Shown here: positions 17,723-27,284 of the stretch, piece by piece | How the letters are laid out: each line of letters starts with the position of its first letter | How positions within the stretch are numbered: the first letter of the stretch is position 1 | DNA from: SZAS-79 sp965279075 | GTDB lineage: Bacteria > Pseudomonadota > Gammaproteobacteria > Burkholderiales > SG8-39 | Assembly: GCA_965279075.1 (NCBI GenBank) | Contig: CBDIHI010000010.1 | Location: forward strand, 604,992-668,991 | DNA length: 64,000 nucleotides | Direction of reading: 5' to 3' | Notes under the pieces: model-generated | The model's input: the letters and a program-made list of their open reading frames with translations, nothing else | Databases searched by the model: none | Told to the model about the DNA's origin: nothing | Made by a program: the position numbers and the translations under genes

Positions 17723-20555
17723 TGTCCTGTCCCGGGCGGCCCGCGGCAGGAGGCGGCGGCGCAGCAGACTGCGCCCTTGCCTCCACGATATCCGCGAGGC
17801 GCTTGCCGAGGATCCCGCTGATGTTGAAATTGAGCTTCGCCATGATGTGCGGGAAGAACGCGAGGTCCTTCTCGATGCGCTCGTGGTCGAAGCGCAGCAC
17901 CGACACCGGCCCTGCAGCGCGCACGTCCGCCGTGCGGCGCGTGGCCTGCACGAAGCCAATCTCGCCGAACACGTCGCCCGGCCCGAGCGTCGCGATGGGG
18001 CGGTCCCCGTCGGCCTCGACGCGCACGACCTTGAGCTCGCCGCTCACGACCAGGAACATGCTGCGCCCCATCGTCCCCTGCACCACCAGGCGGTCACCGT
18101 CGGCGTACTCGAGCAGTTCGGAGATCAGGATCGACTTGCGCACCTGGTAGCCGCTCATGCCCTTGAAGAGCGGGCTGTGCTCCAGCGCCGCGCGCTGCTT
18201 CGACATGGCCAGGATCTCGTAGAGACCGACCAGCCGGATGCGCGACATCACCAGCGGCGTGATCAGCAGGTTGGCGAAGATCGAGAACAGCATCGTCGCC
18301 GCGGCCAGCGCGCCGAACTGCGCGATCAGCGTGAAGTCCGACAGCAGCAACACGCCGAACCCCAGCGCCAGCGCCAGGCTCACGGCGATCACCGGCGCCG
18401 CCTCGTCCTTGACCGTCTCGATCACCGCCTCGTCGTAGTTCGAGGTGCTGCGGCACAGCTCGCTGTAGCGCGCGAAGAGGTGGATGGTCCCGTCGATCGC
18501 GATGCCGATCGCGATCACCGCCACCATGACGGTGCCGGCGTTCAGCGGGATCTCGAGCACCTTCATCACGCCGAGGATCATCAGGATCGGCACCACGCTC
18601 GGCACCAGCGCGATGAAGCCGCCCTTCACCGAGGTGAACATCAGCGACATCACCACGAACACCACCAGCAGCAACCCTGCCAGCGCCAGCGCCTGGCCTT
18701 CGAGCAGCCGGTCGGCCGCGGCGTTGATCATCAGGTTCTCGCCGACGACGGCGGTCGCCATGTCCGGCCCGGCGTAGTGCCCCACGACCTCGCGCAGTTC
18801 GCGGATGTGGTGGTTGAGCGTGGAGGAATCCCTGACGTTATGGCGTACCACGATGTTGGCGCGCCGGTAGTCGTGGCTGACGTAGGGCTCCAGGTCGCGC
18901 GGCGGGTGCAGCAGCAGGTACTCGGCGACGAGCTTCCTCGTCTGCGGGACCCGGTACGCCTCCGGCCGCCCGCCGCCCGCCTCCTGGTTGGCCTGCGCCA
19001 CCACGTCGGCCAGCGACAGGCTGCGGTCGAAGATCTTCTGCTTGGCGATGAAGACCTGGATCTCGGCCAGGCGCTGCAGGTTGGCCGGGTCGCGGAACGC
19101 GCCCTCCGTATTCGACTGCAGCGCGATGTAGAAGACCTTGATGCCGGCGAGGTCCTCCTGCAAGCGGCGCGCGTCCTGCACCAGCGAGCGCTCGGGCCGG
19201 AAGAAGGTCAGCGGCTCGTTCGTGACATACAGGTTGGAGGCCTGCTGCACGAAGCCGGCGCACAGCACGGCCGTCAGTGCCAGCGCCCACAGCGCGAGCC
19301 GGCTGCGCAGCAGGCCGAAGGCGCGCGCGGCCATCGCCGAGAACCCGCCCGAGGACGCAAACGCCGGCAGGCCGCCGCTGCGAGGACCGAACGAGGCATA
19401 CAGCATCGGCAGCAGCAGCACCGTGATGAGCCCGTTCGACAGGATCGCGAACGCCGCGGCCAGCCCGAAATCGCGGATGATCGCGATGCCGGCGAAAGCG
19501 TTGCTGGCAAAGCCCAGCGCGGTCGTCAGCACCGTGAGCACCGCCGGCGCGCCGACGCTCTTCAGCATGAACTCGGTGGCCAGGCCCCGGTCGGGCGCGA
19601 CGCCCCGGGCCTTCGCGTCCAGCAGCCCGCCGTAGTAGCCCGAAATCATGCGCATGATCTCGGTGGCGCCGATCACCACCACGAGCGAAGGCAGCATGGC
19701 CGAGAGGATGCTCACCGGGACGCGCGCCCAACCCATCATGCCGAAGGTCCACAGCAGGCTGAGGCCCGCGACCAGCAGCGGCATCAGCGCGGCGAACACG
19801 CTGCGGTAAAAGCCGAACACGGTCAGCGCAAGCAACAATGCGGACGCCGGCACCAGCACGCGGATGTCGTGCAGCAAACCCTCGCGGATCTCGGCGTCGA
19901 TGCGCGGCGGCCCGACCTGCGTCAGCACGGAAAACTGCCCCCGGGCGGAGTCCAGCGTCTTCTCCAGCGCCTCGTGCACGGTCCTCTCCGTCAGGCCGTT
20001 GCCCCGCTCCTTGATCGAGATGCCGATCGAGACCGCGTTGCCGTCGGCGCTGACGAGGTTGCGGGCCGATATCGGGTCGTCGAGCGCCTCGCGGCGCGCG
20101 CGCTCGGCGCCCGCGGCGTCGGCCGGCACCATCGCGAGCAGCGGGCGCGCGGTCAACTGGCCTTCCACGCTCTTCACGGTGCGATGCGTGAAGAGGTCGT
20201 CTATGCGCTGGACGAACGGCAGCTGGCGCAGGTCCTCATGCAGCTTTTCGAGCGCCTGGAGCTTGGCGGGCGTCCACAACTGGGGGTCGCGAAGGTAGAC
20301 GAAACTGCGGTGGTCCGAGCCGAACTCGCGCGCCACGCGCAGGTACGTCTGCCGCTCGGTGTCGTCCTTCGGGACCAGGCCTTCGAAGCCCGTGTCGACC
20401 GACACGCGCGACAGGCCGAAGGCCGCCGCGAGGCTCACCGCGACCAGGAAGACGAGGCTGGGCGCGGGATGGTCGGCACCGAGGCGGAAAAACCGCTGCA
20501 GCAGGCCCGGTTGCTCCTCCCGGGCGCGCGCTTCGTCCTGCGGCCCGGCGCTCAT
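17718..20555 (-). CDS. RND/MMPL-family transporter with C-terminal cyclic-nucleotide-binding domain
   Basis: The 945-residue inner-membrane protein has two MMPL/SSD halves, each with a periplasmic loop followed by five or so membrane segments (about 20-400 and 410-780). A C-terminal cNMP-binding fold follows (about 800-930: LVVQGTMGRSMFLVVSGELKV, then PGDVFGEIGF and the ATRRTADVRA phosphate-binding segment). RND/MMPL proteins of this type move lipids or hydrophobic molecules. The attached cNMP domain suggests control by cAMP or c-di-GMP-like signals and is unusual. ATG 20555 overlaps the stop of the LolA-like gene (ATGA). It sits in the pqiABC operon. Confidence 0.85.
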   Translation of the reverse strand: MSAGPQDEARAREEQPGLLQRFFRLGADHPAPSLVFLVAVSLAAAFGLSRVSVDTGFEGLVPKDDTERQTYLRVAREFGSDHRSFVYLRDPQLWTPAKLQALEKLHEDLRQLPFVQRIDDLFTHRTVKSVEGQLTARPLLAMVPADAAGAERARREALDDPISARNLVSADGNAVSIGISIKERGNGLTERTVHEALEKTLDSARGQFSVLTQVGPPRIDAEIREGLLHDIRVLVPASALLLALTVFGFYRSVFAALMPLLVAGLSLLWTFGMMGWARVPVSILSAMLPSLVVVIGATEIMRMISGYYGGLLDAKARGVAPDRGLATEFMLKSVGAPAVLTVLTTALGFASNAFAGIAIIRDFGLAAAFAILSNGLITVLLLPMLYASFGPRSGGLPAFASSGGFSAMAARAFGLLRSRLALWALALTAVLCAGFVQQASNLYVTNEPLTFFRPERSLVQDARRLQEDLAGIKVFYIALQSNTEGAFRDPANLQRLAEIQVFIAKQKIFDRSLSLADVVAQANQEAGGGRPEAYRVPQTRKLVAEYLLLHPPRDLEPYVSHDYRRANIVVRHNVRDSSTLNHHIRELREVVGHYAGPDMATAVVGENLMINAAADRLLEGQALALAGLLLVVFVVMSLMFTSVKGGFIALVPSVVPILMILGVMKVLEIPLNAGTVMVAVIAIGIAIDGTIHLFARYSELCRSTSNYDEAVIETVKDEAAPVIAVSLALALGFGVLLLSDFTLIAQFGALAAATMLFSIFANLLITPLVMSRIRLVGLYEILAMSKQRAALEHSPLFKGMSGYQVRKSILISELLEYADGDRLVVQGTMGRSMFLVVSGELKVVRVEADGDRPIATLGPGDVFGEIGFVQATRRTADVRAAGPVSVLRFDHERIEKDLAFFPHIMAKLNFNISGILGKRLADIVEARAQSAAPPPPAAGRPGQDN

Positions 20556-21286
20556 TGCGGCGCCTCGAATACGCCGGCCGGCACGTAATCGGCGGAATGC
20601 ACGCGGCGCTCGACCTTGAGCAGCGTGCGCCGGTCCTCGCGCAGGTCCTCCGTCAGCGTCATGCCGGGGCGCCATGCCCCGGTGTCGTCCGGGCGCGGGT
20701 CCTTGAAGGTCAGGCGCTTCGCGATCCTTCCCTGCCGGTCGAGGCAGTCGATGCGGCTCACGAACAGGTTGTCCTTGCGCAGGTAGATCCGGCGCACGCC
20801 GTAGCCCGTCGCGCGGGCCACCGCCTCGTCCCTCGGCGTCGCGCGCACGACGAGGTGGGTCACGCGGTCGAGCTCCTGGTTGTCTTCGCGCTCGTAGTTG
20901 AAGTCCTGCGGCTGCTCACCCTCGAAGTCGGCCACCGTGTAGTCCGAGCCGAACACGGGACTCGAGGCCGCGGGTCCGTTGCGCGCGCCCCCGCCCGCAT
21001 CACGGCTGACGTAGAGGCGGATCCCGCGCAGTTCCTTGGGCGTGTCGATCACCATCAGGCGCCGCAGCCCCGCCGAGTCCAGCCGCGAGTAGTACCGCGC
21101 GGTACGCACCGTGTGCTGTCCCAGGCTGTCGATCAGCAGCAGCACGCGTTCCTCATAGACGCTGGGCGGCGGCGCCTGGCGGCGGAGCGATTCCTCGACG
21201 AGTTCGCGACCGGTCTGCGCCTGCGCGGACACGCAAAGGCATGCGAGCACGGCGAGGGATGCCATACGGACCGCCGCCTGCTTCAT
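20552..21286 (-). CDS. Outer-membrane lipoprotein-sorting protein (LolA-like)
   Basis: The 244-residue exported protein has a signal peptide (cleavage after about residue 23, VSAQAQ) and the fold signature of the LolA/LolB-like family that partners MMPL transporters: RYYSRLDSAGLRRLMVIDTPKELRG, then FNYEREDNQELDR. Members typically sit next to RND/MMPL genes, as here, and may carry a lipid or lipoprotein across the periplasm. It overlaps pqiC (ATGA at 21283-21286) and the RND gene (ATGA at 20552-20555), so the three should be made together. Confidence 0.8.
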   Translation of the reverse strand: MKQAAVRMASLAVLACLCVSAQAQTGRELVEESLRRQAPPPSVYEERVLLLIDSLGQHTVRTARYYSRLDSAGLRRLMVIDTPKELRGIRLYVSRDAGGGARNGPAASSPVFGSDYTVADFEGEQPQDFNYEREDNQELDRVTHLVVRATPRDEAVARATGYGVRRIYLRKDNLFVSRIDCLDRQGRIAKRLTFKDPRPDDTGAWRPGMTLTEDLREDRRTLLKVERRVHSADYVPAGVFEAPQ

Positions 21287-21888
21287 GGCGCACCCTTCAC
21301 CCGCGCCGGGATCCCGCGCGCGATTGCCCTGGCCAGCTCCGCATAGACCGCGCTCATCGAGGCCACGACGGCCTCGTAGTTCGCATCGTTCGCGAGCGGG
21401 GCGCCGGCCAGCGCCACGGCCTGACCTGCCAGCAGCGCCCCGTCGGACCCCCGCGTCAGGCGCCAGCGAGCGGCCAGCTCGACCGTCCCGCCCGCAACCC
21501 GTTCGAAACGCTGCACCTCGACCTCGACGCGCACGTCCGGTGGCTGGCGCAGCGTGTGCGGTGCGGCCACAACGCGGTCGCTGCCGAGCAGGCGCGACAG
21601 GTTCTCCGCCAGCACGCGCGTCATGTCCTGGCGCAGGTCGCCCGCCCACAGGTCGTAGTCCGCCATCAGGACGCGGTGGTCGCTGCCACGCGTGACGATT
21701 TGGGTCCGCTCGAGGTACTGCGGCAGTTGCACCTCCCGGACGACAACCGAGGGTCCCTCCCCCTTGGCCGCGCCGGCCTGGGGCTGCGCCGCGGGTGCGA
21801 GGAGGTAGTAGCGGGTCACCGGGTCGGAAGCGCATCCGGCAAGCAGCAGGGCGGCTGCAACGCAGGCGGCGGCGCTGGCACGCTTCAT
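21283..21888 (-). CDS. pqiC: PqiC-like outer-membrane lipoprotein
   Basis: PqiC is a lipoprotein that docks the PqiB tunnel to the outer membrane. The 201-residue protein has a lipobox LLAGC at about residues 15-19, followed by the PVTRYYLLAP motif typical of the ABC-type transport auxiliary lipoprotein family. It overlaps pqiB by ATGA and the LolA-like gene by ATGA. The order pqiA-pqiB-pqiC is the same as in E. coli. Confidence 0.88.
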   Translation of the reverse strand: MKRASAAACVAAALLLAGCASDPVTRYYLLAPAAQPQAGAAKGEGPSVVVREVQLPQYLERTQIVTRGSDHRVLMADYDLWAGDLRQDMTRVLAENLSRLLGSDRVVAAPHTLRQPPDVRVEVEVQRFERVAGGTVELAARWRLTRGSDGALLAGQAVALAGAPLANDANYEAVVASMSAVYAELARAIARGIPARVKGAP

Positions 21889-23546
21889 GGCTTCTCTCCC
21901 GTGGGCTTCCTGCCGAACAACAGCGACTGCGGGTTGCGCTCCAGCAGTTCGACGAGGCTGCGGATCGAGCGCGCGGTCGCCGACAACTCCTGCGTCATGC
22001 GCAGTGCACTTTCATGCATCGGGGAATCGGGCGTCAGGACGCCTTCCACGGCGCTCATGGTCGCCTTCGATTTTTCCAGGGCGTCGCGTGCCGCGGCGAG
22101 CGCCTGCTCGAGATTGGCGGCGATCGGCTCGGCCTTGTCGTCGAACTTCTTCATGACGCTGCGCAGGCTGGCCAGCGAAGCGCCGAGGTCGGCGATGGTC
22201 TTCTCGAGGTTCGGTGAGTTGGCGATCGAGGCAGTGCCCTTCAACGTGCTCTGCAGCTCCGCGCCGATGGCGACGATGTCGACGCGGTCGAGCTTGTCGA
22301 CGATCCCCTTAATCTGCGCGGTCATCTGCTCGAAGTTGCCCTGCACCGTGGGGAGCTCGGGCTCCGTGCGCCCGGCGCCCACCAGGCGGACCGGCGTCTT
22401 CGGCTGCATGTCGAGGTCGATGAACAACTGGCCCGTGAGCAGGTTGCCGGTCTGCAGCCGCGCTCGCAGGCCGCGCTTGACCATCGCCTGGAAGGCCTCG
22501 CGCGGCGCCTTCTTCATGCGCTCGCCGCGGTCGAAGATCCGCTCGGGCTCGAGTTCCACGACCACGGGGATGCGGAAGGCGCCGCCCTTGTCGTCGTACT
22601 CGAGGCGCAAGTCGATCACCGAGCCCACCTTGATCCCCTTGAACTCGACCGGTGCGCCCACGGTCAGCCCGCGCACCGAGTCGTCGAAGAACATCACGAA
22701 GCGCACGCGCGCCGCATAGGCCTGCTCCTGGATCGACTTCTGGTCCTCGTGCAGCGTGAAGACGAGCCCGGTGATGTCGTCCGGGCCCGCGTCCTGGCCG
22801 TCGGGCGTGTCGAACGCGATGCCGCCGAACAGCAGCGCCTGCAGCGACTCGGTCTTCACGCGCATGCCGTCCGGGCCGACGGAAAGGTCGAGGCCGCTCG
22901 CGCTCCAGAAGCGCGTGTTGCTGCGGACCATGCGGTCGAACGGGGGCTTCACGAAGGCGTGGATCAGCACGCTGCGATAGTCATTGGCCATCTCATAGCC
23001 GAGCACCTCGCCCGCCACGATGCCCTGGTAATGCACCAGCGACCCCCGGTCGATCGAGCCGAGCTTCCTCGCCATCAGGGTGATCTGCTTGCCTGCCTCG
23101 TCCGCGGTCACGACCGGCGGCGACTCGAGGCCCACGAAAAGGGCCTGCGGCGCCCCCTGCCCCGGCTCGATCTCGATGTAGGAGCCGGACAGCAACGTCC
23201 CGAGGCCGGAGATGCCGCGCGCCGAAAGCGTCGGCCGCACGACCCAGAAGCGCGTGTCCCGGCGCAGGAAGTGGCCGGCCTCCTTGCCCAGGCGCGCGCG
23301 CACCTCGACACGGGAGAAGTCCTTGCTGAAGCGCACGCCCTCCACCAGGCCGATGTCCAGGCTCTTGTACTTGATTCGCGTCTTGTTGACCTCGATGCCG
23401 TCCGCGGTGCGGAACGTGATCGTGACCAGCGGCCCCTTGTCGGTCAGAGTGTGCACGATCAGCCAGGCGCCGATCAGCGCCGTCAGGATCGGGATCAGCC
23501 AGACGATGGACGGGCCGCCCTTCTCTTTCACGACAGGCTGGTTCAC
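21885..23546 (-). CDS. pqiB: PqiB MCE-domain lipid-transport protein
   Basis: PqiB forms stacked hexameric MCE rings with a helical needle, making a periplasm-spanning tunnel thought to carry lipids. The 553-residue protein has one N-terminal membrane anchor (about 12-32), three MCE/MlaD domains (about 40-130, 155-225, 270-385) and a long helical region to the end, as in E. coli PqiB. GTG 23546 (VNQPVVKEKG) is chosen because it overlaps the pqiA stop as GTGA and leaves a normal short cytoplasmic N-terminus. It is preceded by pqiA and followed by pqiC. Confidence 0.93.
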   Translation of the reverse strand: MNQPVVKEKGGPSIVWLIPILTALIGAWLIVHTLTDKGPLVTITFRTADGIEVNKTRIKYKSLDIGLVEGVRFSKDFSRVEVRARLGKEAGHFLRRDTRFWVVRPTLSARGISGLGTLLSGSYIEIEPGQGAPQALFVGLESPPVVTADEAGKQITLMARKLGSIDRGSLVHYQGIVAGEVLGYEMANDYRSVLIHAFVKPPFDRMVRSNTRFWSASGLDLSVGPDGMRVKTESLQALLFGGIAFDTPDGQDAGPDDITGLVFTLHEDQKSIQEQAYAARVRFVMFFDDSVRGLTVGAPVEFKGIKVGSVIDLRLEYDDKGGAFRIPVVVELEPERIFDRGERMKKAPREAFQAMVKRGLRARLQTGNLLTGQLFIDLDMQPKTPVRLVGAGRTEPELPTVQGNFEQMTAQIKGIVDKLDRVDIVAIGAELQSTLKGTASIANSPNLEKTIADLGASLASLRSVMKKFDDKAEPIAANLEQALAAARDALEKSKATMSAVEGVLTPDSPMHESALRMTQELSATARSIRSLVELLERNPQSLLFGRKPTGEKP

Positions 23547-24829
23547 GCGCGCGCCTCCGGTCCGGCGCCGGCCCGGTCCCAGACCAGCCTGGGGTCGAAC
23601 GAATGTGCGGCCAGCATCGTCAGCACCACGGCGGAGCCGAAGAACGTCGCGCCGAGGCCCGGCCACACCGTGGCCAGAGCGTCCATGCGCACCAGCGCGA
23701 CGAGGATCCCCACGAGGAAGATGTCGATCATCGACCAGGACCCGACCGCTTCGGTCACGCGGTACAGGAGCGTGCGGTCACGCACCCGCCAGGCGGAGCC
23801 GCGCTGCACGGTCACCAGCAGGACCACCAGCGCGATGATTTTCGCGATCGGCACGACGAAGCTCGCGAACAGCACCAGCAGGCCAAGCGGGATGGCGCCG
23901 TCCTCGATCAGGTGGATGACCCCCGCAATGATCGTGCTCGGTTCGCCCTGCCCGAAGCGGATCACCGTCATCACGGGCAGGATGTTGGCCGGAATGAGCA
24001 GCAGCGAGGCGGCGGACAGCAGTGCCCAGGTCCTGGGCAGGCTGTCGTGCAGGCGCATGCCGTGCACCGCGCTGCCACAGCGCGGGCAGGCCCAGGGCTG
24101 CCCCGGCCCGGGTTTTGCCACGAGCAGGTCGCAGGTGTGGCAGCACGCGTAACCCATGTCCGCCGCGCTGCCCTCGGGTTCCGACCGCGTGACCGGGCCG
24201 ATGCGCGGCCACAGCACTGCGGGATCGAAGCTGGCCACCGCCGCCGCGGACGCGACCAGCAGCCCGACGAATGCGAAGAAGGCGATGCCCGGCACCACGG
24301 TGGCGAGGTCCTGGAGCTTGACCACCGAGACCAGCAGGCCGAGCATGAAGACGCCGATCAGGCTCCACGGGCTCAACGTCCTCACCATCCGCCATACCGC
24401 AGTCATCCCCTTCGGGCGCACGCCGAACCGCAGCGGCACCAGCAGGTACAGCATCCCGCAGAGGGTCAGGCAGGGGAACACCACGCTCGTCAGCGCAATC
24501 AGCAGGCCGACTTCGGGCATGCCGGCCTTTTCCAGCGCGAAGGCGCCCGAGATCAGCAGCGTCTGCTCCACGCGGTCGCCGAACTTGAGCGCGACGAACG
24601 GGAAAATGTTGGCCAGCACGAAAAGGATGAAGGCCGCGAGGTACAACGCAGTGGACTGGTCGAGGCTGCGCGGCAGGTTGCGGTACAGGAGCGAGCCGCA
24701 CCGCCCGCACAATGCCTTGCCGCCTTCCGGGACAGGCACGATGCGATGCGCGCCATCGCACGCATGGCAGGCGATCAGCCCGTCGGGCGCGTAGCCCGGT
24801 ATCGCCGCCCCCCCGCTGGTTCTGGCCAC
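23543..24829 (-). CDS. pqiA: PqiA-like integral membrane protein
   Basis: PqiA is the inner-membrane partner of PqiB. The 428-residue protein is a tandem repeat of two halves, each with a cysteine pair module (CHAC...CGRCG near residue 20; CHTC...CPRCG near 230) followed by about four membrane helices. The cysteine modules look like rubredoxin-type zinc or iron sites. The start is GTG 24829, with AGGA upstream at reduced spacing; a longer in-frame ATG at 24916 would overlap the divergent tatD start and is unlikely. It heads the six-gene pqiA-pqiB-pqiC-LolA-RND-TfpX operon. Confidence 0.92.
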   Translation of the reverse strand: MARTSGGAAIPGYAPDGLIACHACDGAHRIVPVPEGGKALCGRCGSLLYRNLPRSLDQSTALYLAAFILFVLANIFPFVALKFGDRVEQTLLISGAFALEKAGMPEVGLLIALTSVVFPCLTLCGMLYLLVPLRFGVRPKGMTAVWRMVRTLSPWSLIGVFMLGLLVSVVKLQDLATVVPGIAFFAFVGLLVASAAAVASFDPAVLWPRIGPVTRSEPEGSAADMGYACCHTCDLLVAKPGPGQPWACPRCGSAVHGMRLHDSLPRTWALLSAASLLLIPANILPVMTVIRFGQGEPSTIIAGVIHLIEDGAIPLGLLVLFASFVVPIAKIIALVVLLVTVQRGSAWRVRDRTLLYRVTEAVGSWSMIDIFLVGILVALVRMDALATVWPGLGATFFGSAVVLTMLAAHSFDPRLVWDRAGAGPEARA

Positions 24830-24899
24830 CGTCGATTCAGTCCTGTTCTGGTACGGACGGGATGATAACGGGCGCGGGCCTCTAGGTATACTCGGCGCG

Positions 24900-25730
24900 A
24901 TGACCCGGCACGACATCCCTGCGCCCCCGGCACGCCATCCGCCGCGCTACGACCTCGTCGACATCGGCGCCAACCTGACCCACGCATCGTTCCACCCGGA
25001 CCTGCCCGAAGTGCTGGCCCGCGCCAGGCACGCCGGCACCGGCACGATCGTTGTCACTGGCACCAGCGTCGATGCCAGCCGCGCCGCGCAGGCCCTGGCG
25101 GCGGCCCACGAAGGGATCTATGCCACCGCCGGGGTCCACCCGCACGAGGCTGCGCACTGTACCGCCGACACCCTGCCTGCCCTGCGCGTGCTTCTAGCCG
25201 ACCCGAAGGTGGTCGCGGTGGGCGAGTGCGGCCTCGACTTCAACCGCAACTACTCGCCCCATCCCGACCAGGAGAAGTGGTTCGTCGCGCAGCTGGAACT
25301 CGCCTGCGAGCTGGGCAAGCCCCTGTTCCTGCACTCCCGCGACGCGCACCCCAGGTTCACCGACCTCCTGCGCGCCCACCGCGACCGGCTGCCGCCGGCG
25401 GTGGCGCACTGCTTCACCGGCGAGGGGGACGAGTTGCAGGCCTGCCTCGACCTCGGCCTGTACGTCGGCATCACAGGCTGGATCTGCGACGAGCGGCGCG
25501 GCAGGCACCTGCTCGAGCTCGTCGGCCGGATCCCCCCGGACCGGCTGATGATCGAGACCGACGCGCCCTACCTGACGCCCCGCACGTTGCGCCCCCAGCC
25601 GCACGGGCGCCGGAACGAGCCGGCCTTCCTGCCCCACATCCTCGAGGCCGTCGCCGGCGCGCTCGGCCGCCCCGCGGACGAAGTGGCGCGCGAGACGAGC
25701 GACAACGCCAGGCGCTTCTTCAGGCTATGA
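24900..25730 (+). CDS. tatD: TatD-family metal-dependent deoxyribonuclease
   Basis: The 276-residue TIM-barrel hydrolase matches true TatD rather than YcfH: it opens DIGANLTHASFHPDL, lacking the HxH of most relatives. It keeps TAGVHPHEA, the GECGLDF glutamate, FLHSRDAHPRF, AHCFTGEGDE and ETDAPYLTPR metal-ligand motifs. TatD has 3'-5' exonuclease activity and a proposed DNA-repair or decay role. A TATACT -10-like element at 24887-24892 puts transcription start almost at the ATG, so the mRNA may have hardly any leader. Its stop overlaps the next gene by ATGA. Confidence 0.9.
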   Translation: MTRHDIPAPPARHPPRYDLVDIGANLTHASFHPDLPEVLARARHAGTGTIVVTGTSVDASRAAQALAAAHEGIYATAGVHPHEAAHCTADTLPALRVLLADPKVVAVGECGLDFNRNYSPHPDQEKWFVAQLELACELGKPLFLHSRDAHPRFTDLLRAHRDRLPPAVAHCFTGEGDELQACLDLGLYVGITGWICDERRGRHLLELVGRIPPDRLMIETDAPYLTPRTLRPQPHGRRNEPAFLPHILEAVAGALGRPADEVARETSDNARRFFRL

Positions 25731-27211
25731 ACATCGCCACCCTCCTGGATGCGGCCGCGCGCCGCCTGCCCGAAGCAGGTGCGATCGCGCTGGGCCGCCG
25801 GACCGTCCTGACTTACGGGAACCTTGCACTGCGCGTGGCGCGGTTGTCCTCGGGCCTGCGCTTGCGCCTCGGCCTGGAGCGCGGCGACCGGGTCGCCCTC
25901 TACATGCAGAACTGCGTGGAGTACTTCGAGGTGCTGTTCGCGATCTGGCACGCCGGGCTGGTGGCCGTGCCGGTCAACGCGAAGCTGCACCCCAGGGAAC
26001 TGCGCTGGATCCTGGAGGACTGCGGCGCGAAAGCCTGCTTCACTCTGGGCGATGTGGAAGGCGTGGACACCATCGGGGTGCGCTCGGCTGCGTTCGACGC
26101 GCTGCAGCTGGAGGCCGCCGCGCCGGACGCCGAAGTCCGGCCGGACGATGCGGCGTGGCTTTTCTACACCAGTGGCACGACCGGCACGCCCAAGGGCGCA
26201 ATGCTGACCCACCGCAACCTGCTTTTCGCCACGCAGGCCTACTTCGCCGATATCGACCGGCTGTTTCCCGGCGACGCGATCCTGCACGCCGCCCCCCTGT
26301 CGCATGGTTCCGGCCTGTACGCCCTGCCCCACTTCGCCGCCGGGGCGCTGAACGTGATCCCGGAAAGCGGCGGATTCGACGCCGGTGAAGTCTTCGACCT
26401 CATCGACGCGCACCCGAACACCTCGCTCTTTGCGGCGCCGACCATGATCGTGCGCCTGCTGGGCAGCCCCGCCGCGCGCGCCGTTCCCGGCCTGAAGACG
26501 ATCACCTACGGCGGCGCGCCGATGTACGTGCCGGACGCCCTGCGCGCGATCGACCTGTTCGGTCCGCGCCTCTACCAGCTATTCGGGCAGGGCGAGAGCC
26601 CGATGACGATCACCGGCCTGCCGCAGTCCCTGCATGCGGACCGCAGCCATCCACGCTTCCTCGAGCGGCTGGCCTCGTGCGGGTACGCGCGCACGGGGGT
26701 GGAAGTCAGGGTCGTCGACGACGCCGACCGCGACCTTCCGCTTGGCGAGGTGGGCGAGATCCTGACCCGCAGCGACTGCGTAATGGCGGGCTACTGGGGC
26801 AACCCGGACGCCACCGCGCGGACGCTCAGGGGCGGCTGGCTGCACACCGGCGACATGGGCAGCCTCGACGCCGGGGGCTTCCTCACGCTGCGCGACCGCT
26901 CCAAGGACCTGATCATCTCCGGCGGCTCCAACATCTACCCGCGCGAAGTCGAGGAGGTGCTGCTCACGCACCCCGGCGTCGCCGAGTGCTCGGTGGTCGG
27001 CCGGCCCCACCCGGAATGGGGCGAGGAGGTGGTGGCTTTCGTCGTCTCCCGGCCCGGCCATGCGCCCACCGCGCAGGCGCTGGACGCGCTGTGCCTCGGG
27101 CGGATCGCGCGCTTCAAGCGGCCGAAGGACTACCGGTTCGTGGACGCCCTGCCGAAGAACAACTACGGCAAGGTGCTGAAGACGGAACTTCGGAAACGCC
27201 TTGAATCCTGA
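25727..27211 (+). CDS. Acyl-CoA synthetase (AMP-forming)
   Basis: The 494-residue ANL-superfamily ligase adenylates a carboxylic acid and transfers it to CoA. The P-loop-like YTSGTTGTPKGAML is intact. Later motifs are YGGAPMYVP, GWLHTGDMG, DRSKDLIISGGSNIYPREVEE and a C-terminal lysine in PKNNYGKVLK that catalyses adenylation. The substrate (short or medium fatty acid, or aromatic) is not evident. Its ATG overlaps the tatD stop, an odd operon pairing, so co-expression probably reflects position only. ATG 25727 is chosen on that overlap. Confidence 0.85.
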   Translation: MNIATLLDAAARRLPEAGAIALGRRTVLTYGNLALRVARLSSGLRLRLGLERGDRVALYMQNCVEYFEVLFAIWHAGLVAVPVNAKLHPRELRWILEDCGAKACFTLGDVEGVDTIGVRSAAFDALQLEAAAPDAEVRPDDAAWLFYTSGTTGTPKGAMLTHRNLLFATQAYFADIDRLFPGDAILHAAPLSHGSGLYALPHFAAGALNVIPESGGFDAGEVFDLIDAHPNTSLFAAPTMIVRLLGSPAARAVPGLKTITYGGAPMYVPDALRAIDLFGPRLYQLFGQGESPMTITGLPQSLHADRSHPRFLERLASCGYARTGVEVRVVDDADRDLPLGEVGEILTRSDCVMAGYWGNPDATARTLRGGWLHTGDMGSLDAGGFLTLRDRSKDLIISGGSNIYPREVEEVLLTHPGVAECSVVGRPHPEWGEEVVAFVVSRPGHAPTAQALDALCLGRIARFKRPKDYRFVDALPKNNYGKVLKTELRKRLES

Positions 27212-27284
27212 ACTTTATTTCACGGGAAGCCAGAGCAGGAGCGCTTCCTGTGGCAGTTCGCTTTCCGGTTTTGAAAACTAAACC

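Noticed and set aside
17847..20588. 913-codon rightward open frame opposite the RND gene
   Set aside because: Composition (His, Arg, Gln, Asp) is that of an antisense frame in high-GC DNA; no membrane or other domains.
24887..24899. TATACT as a promoter for tatD
   Set aside because: No -35 element at the right distance; mentioned under tatD but not listed as a separate promoter.
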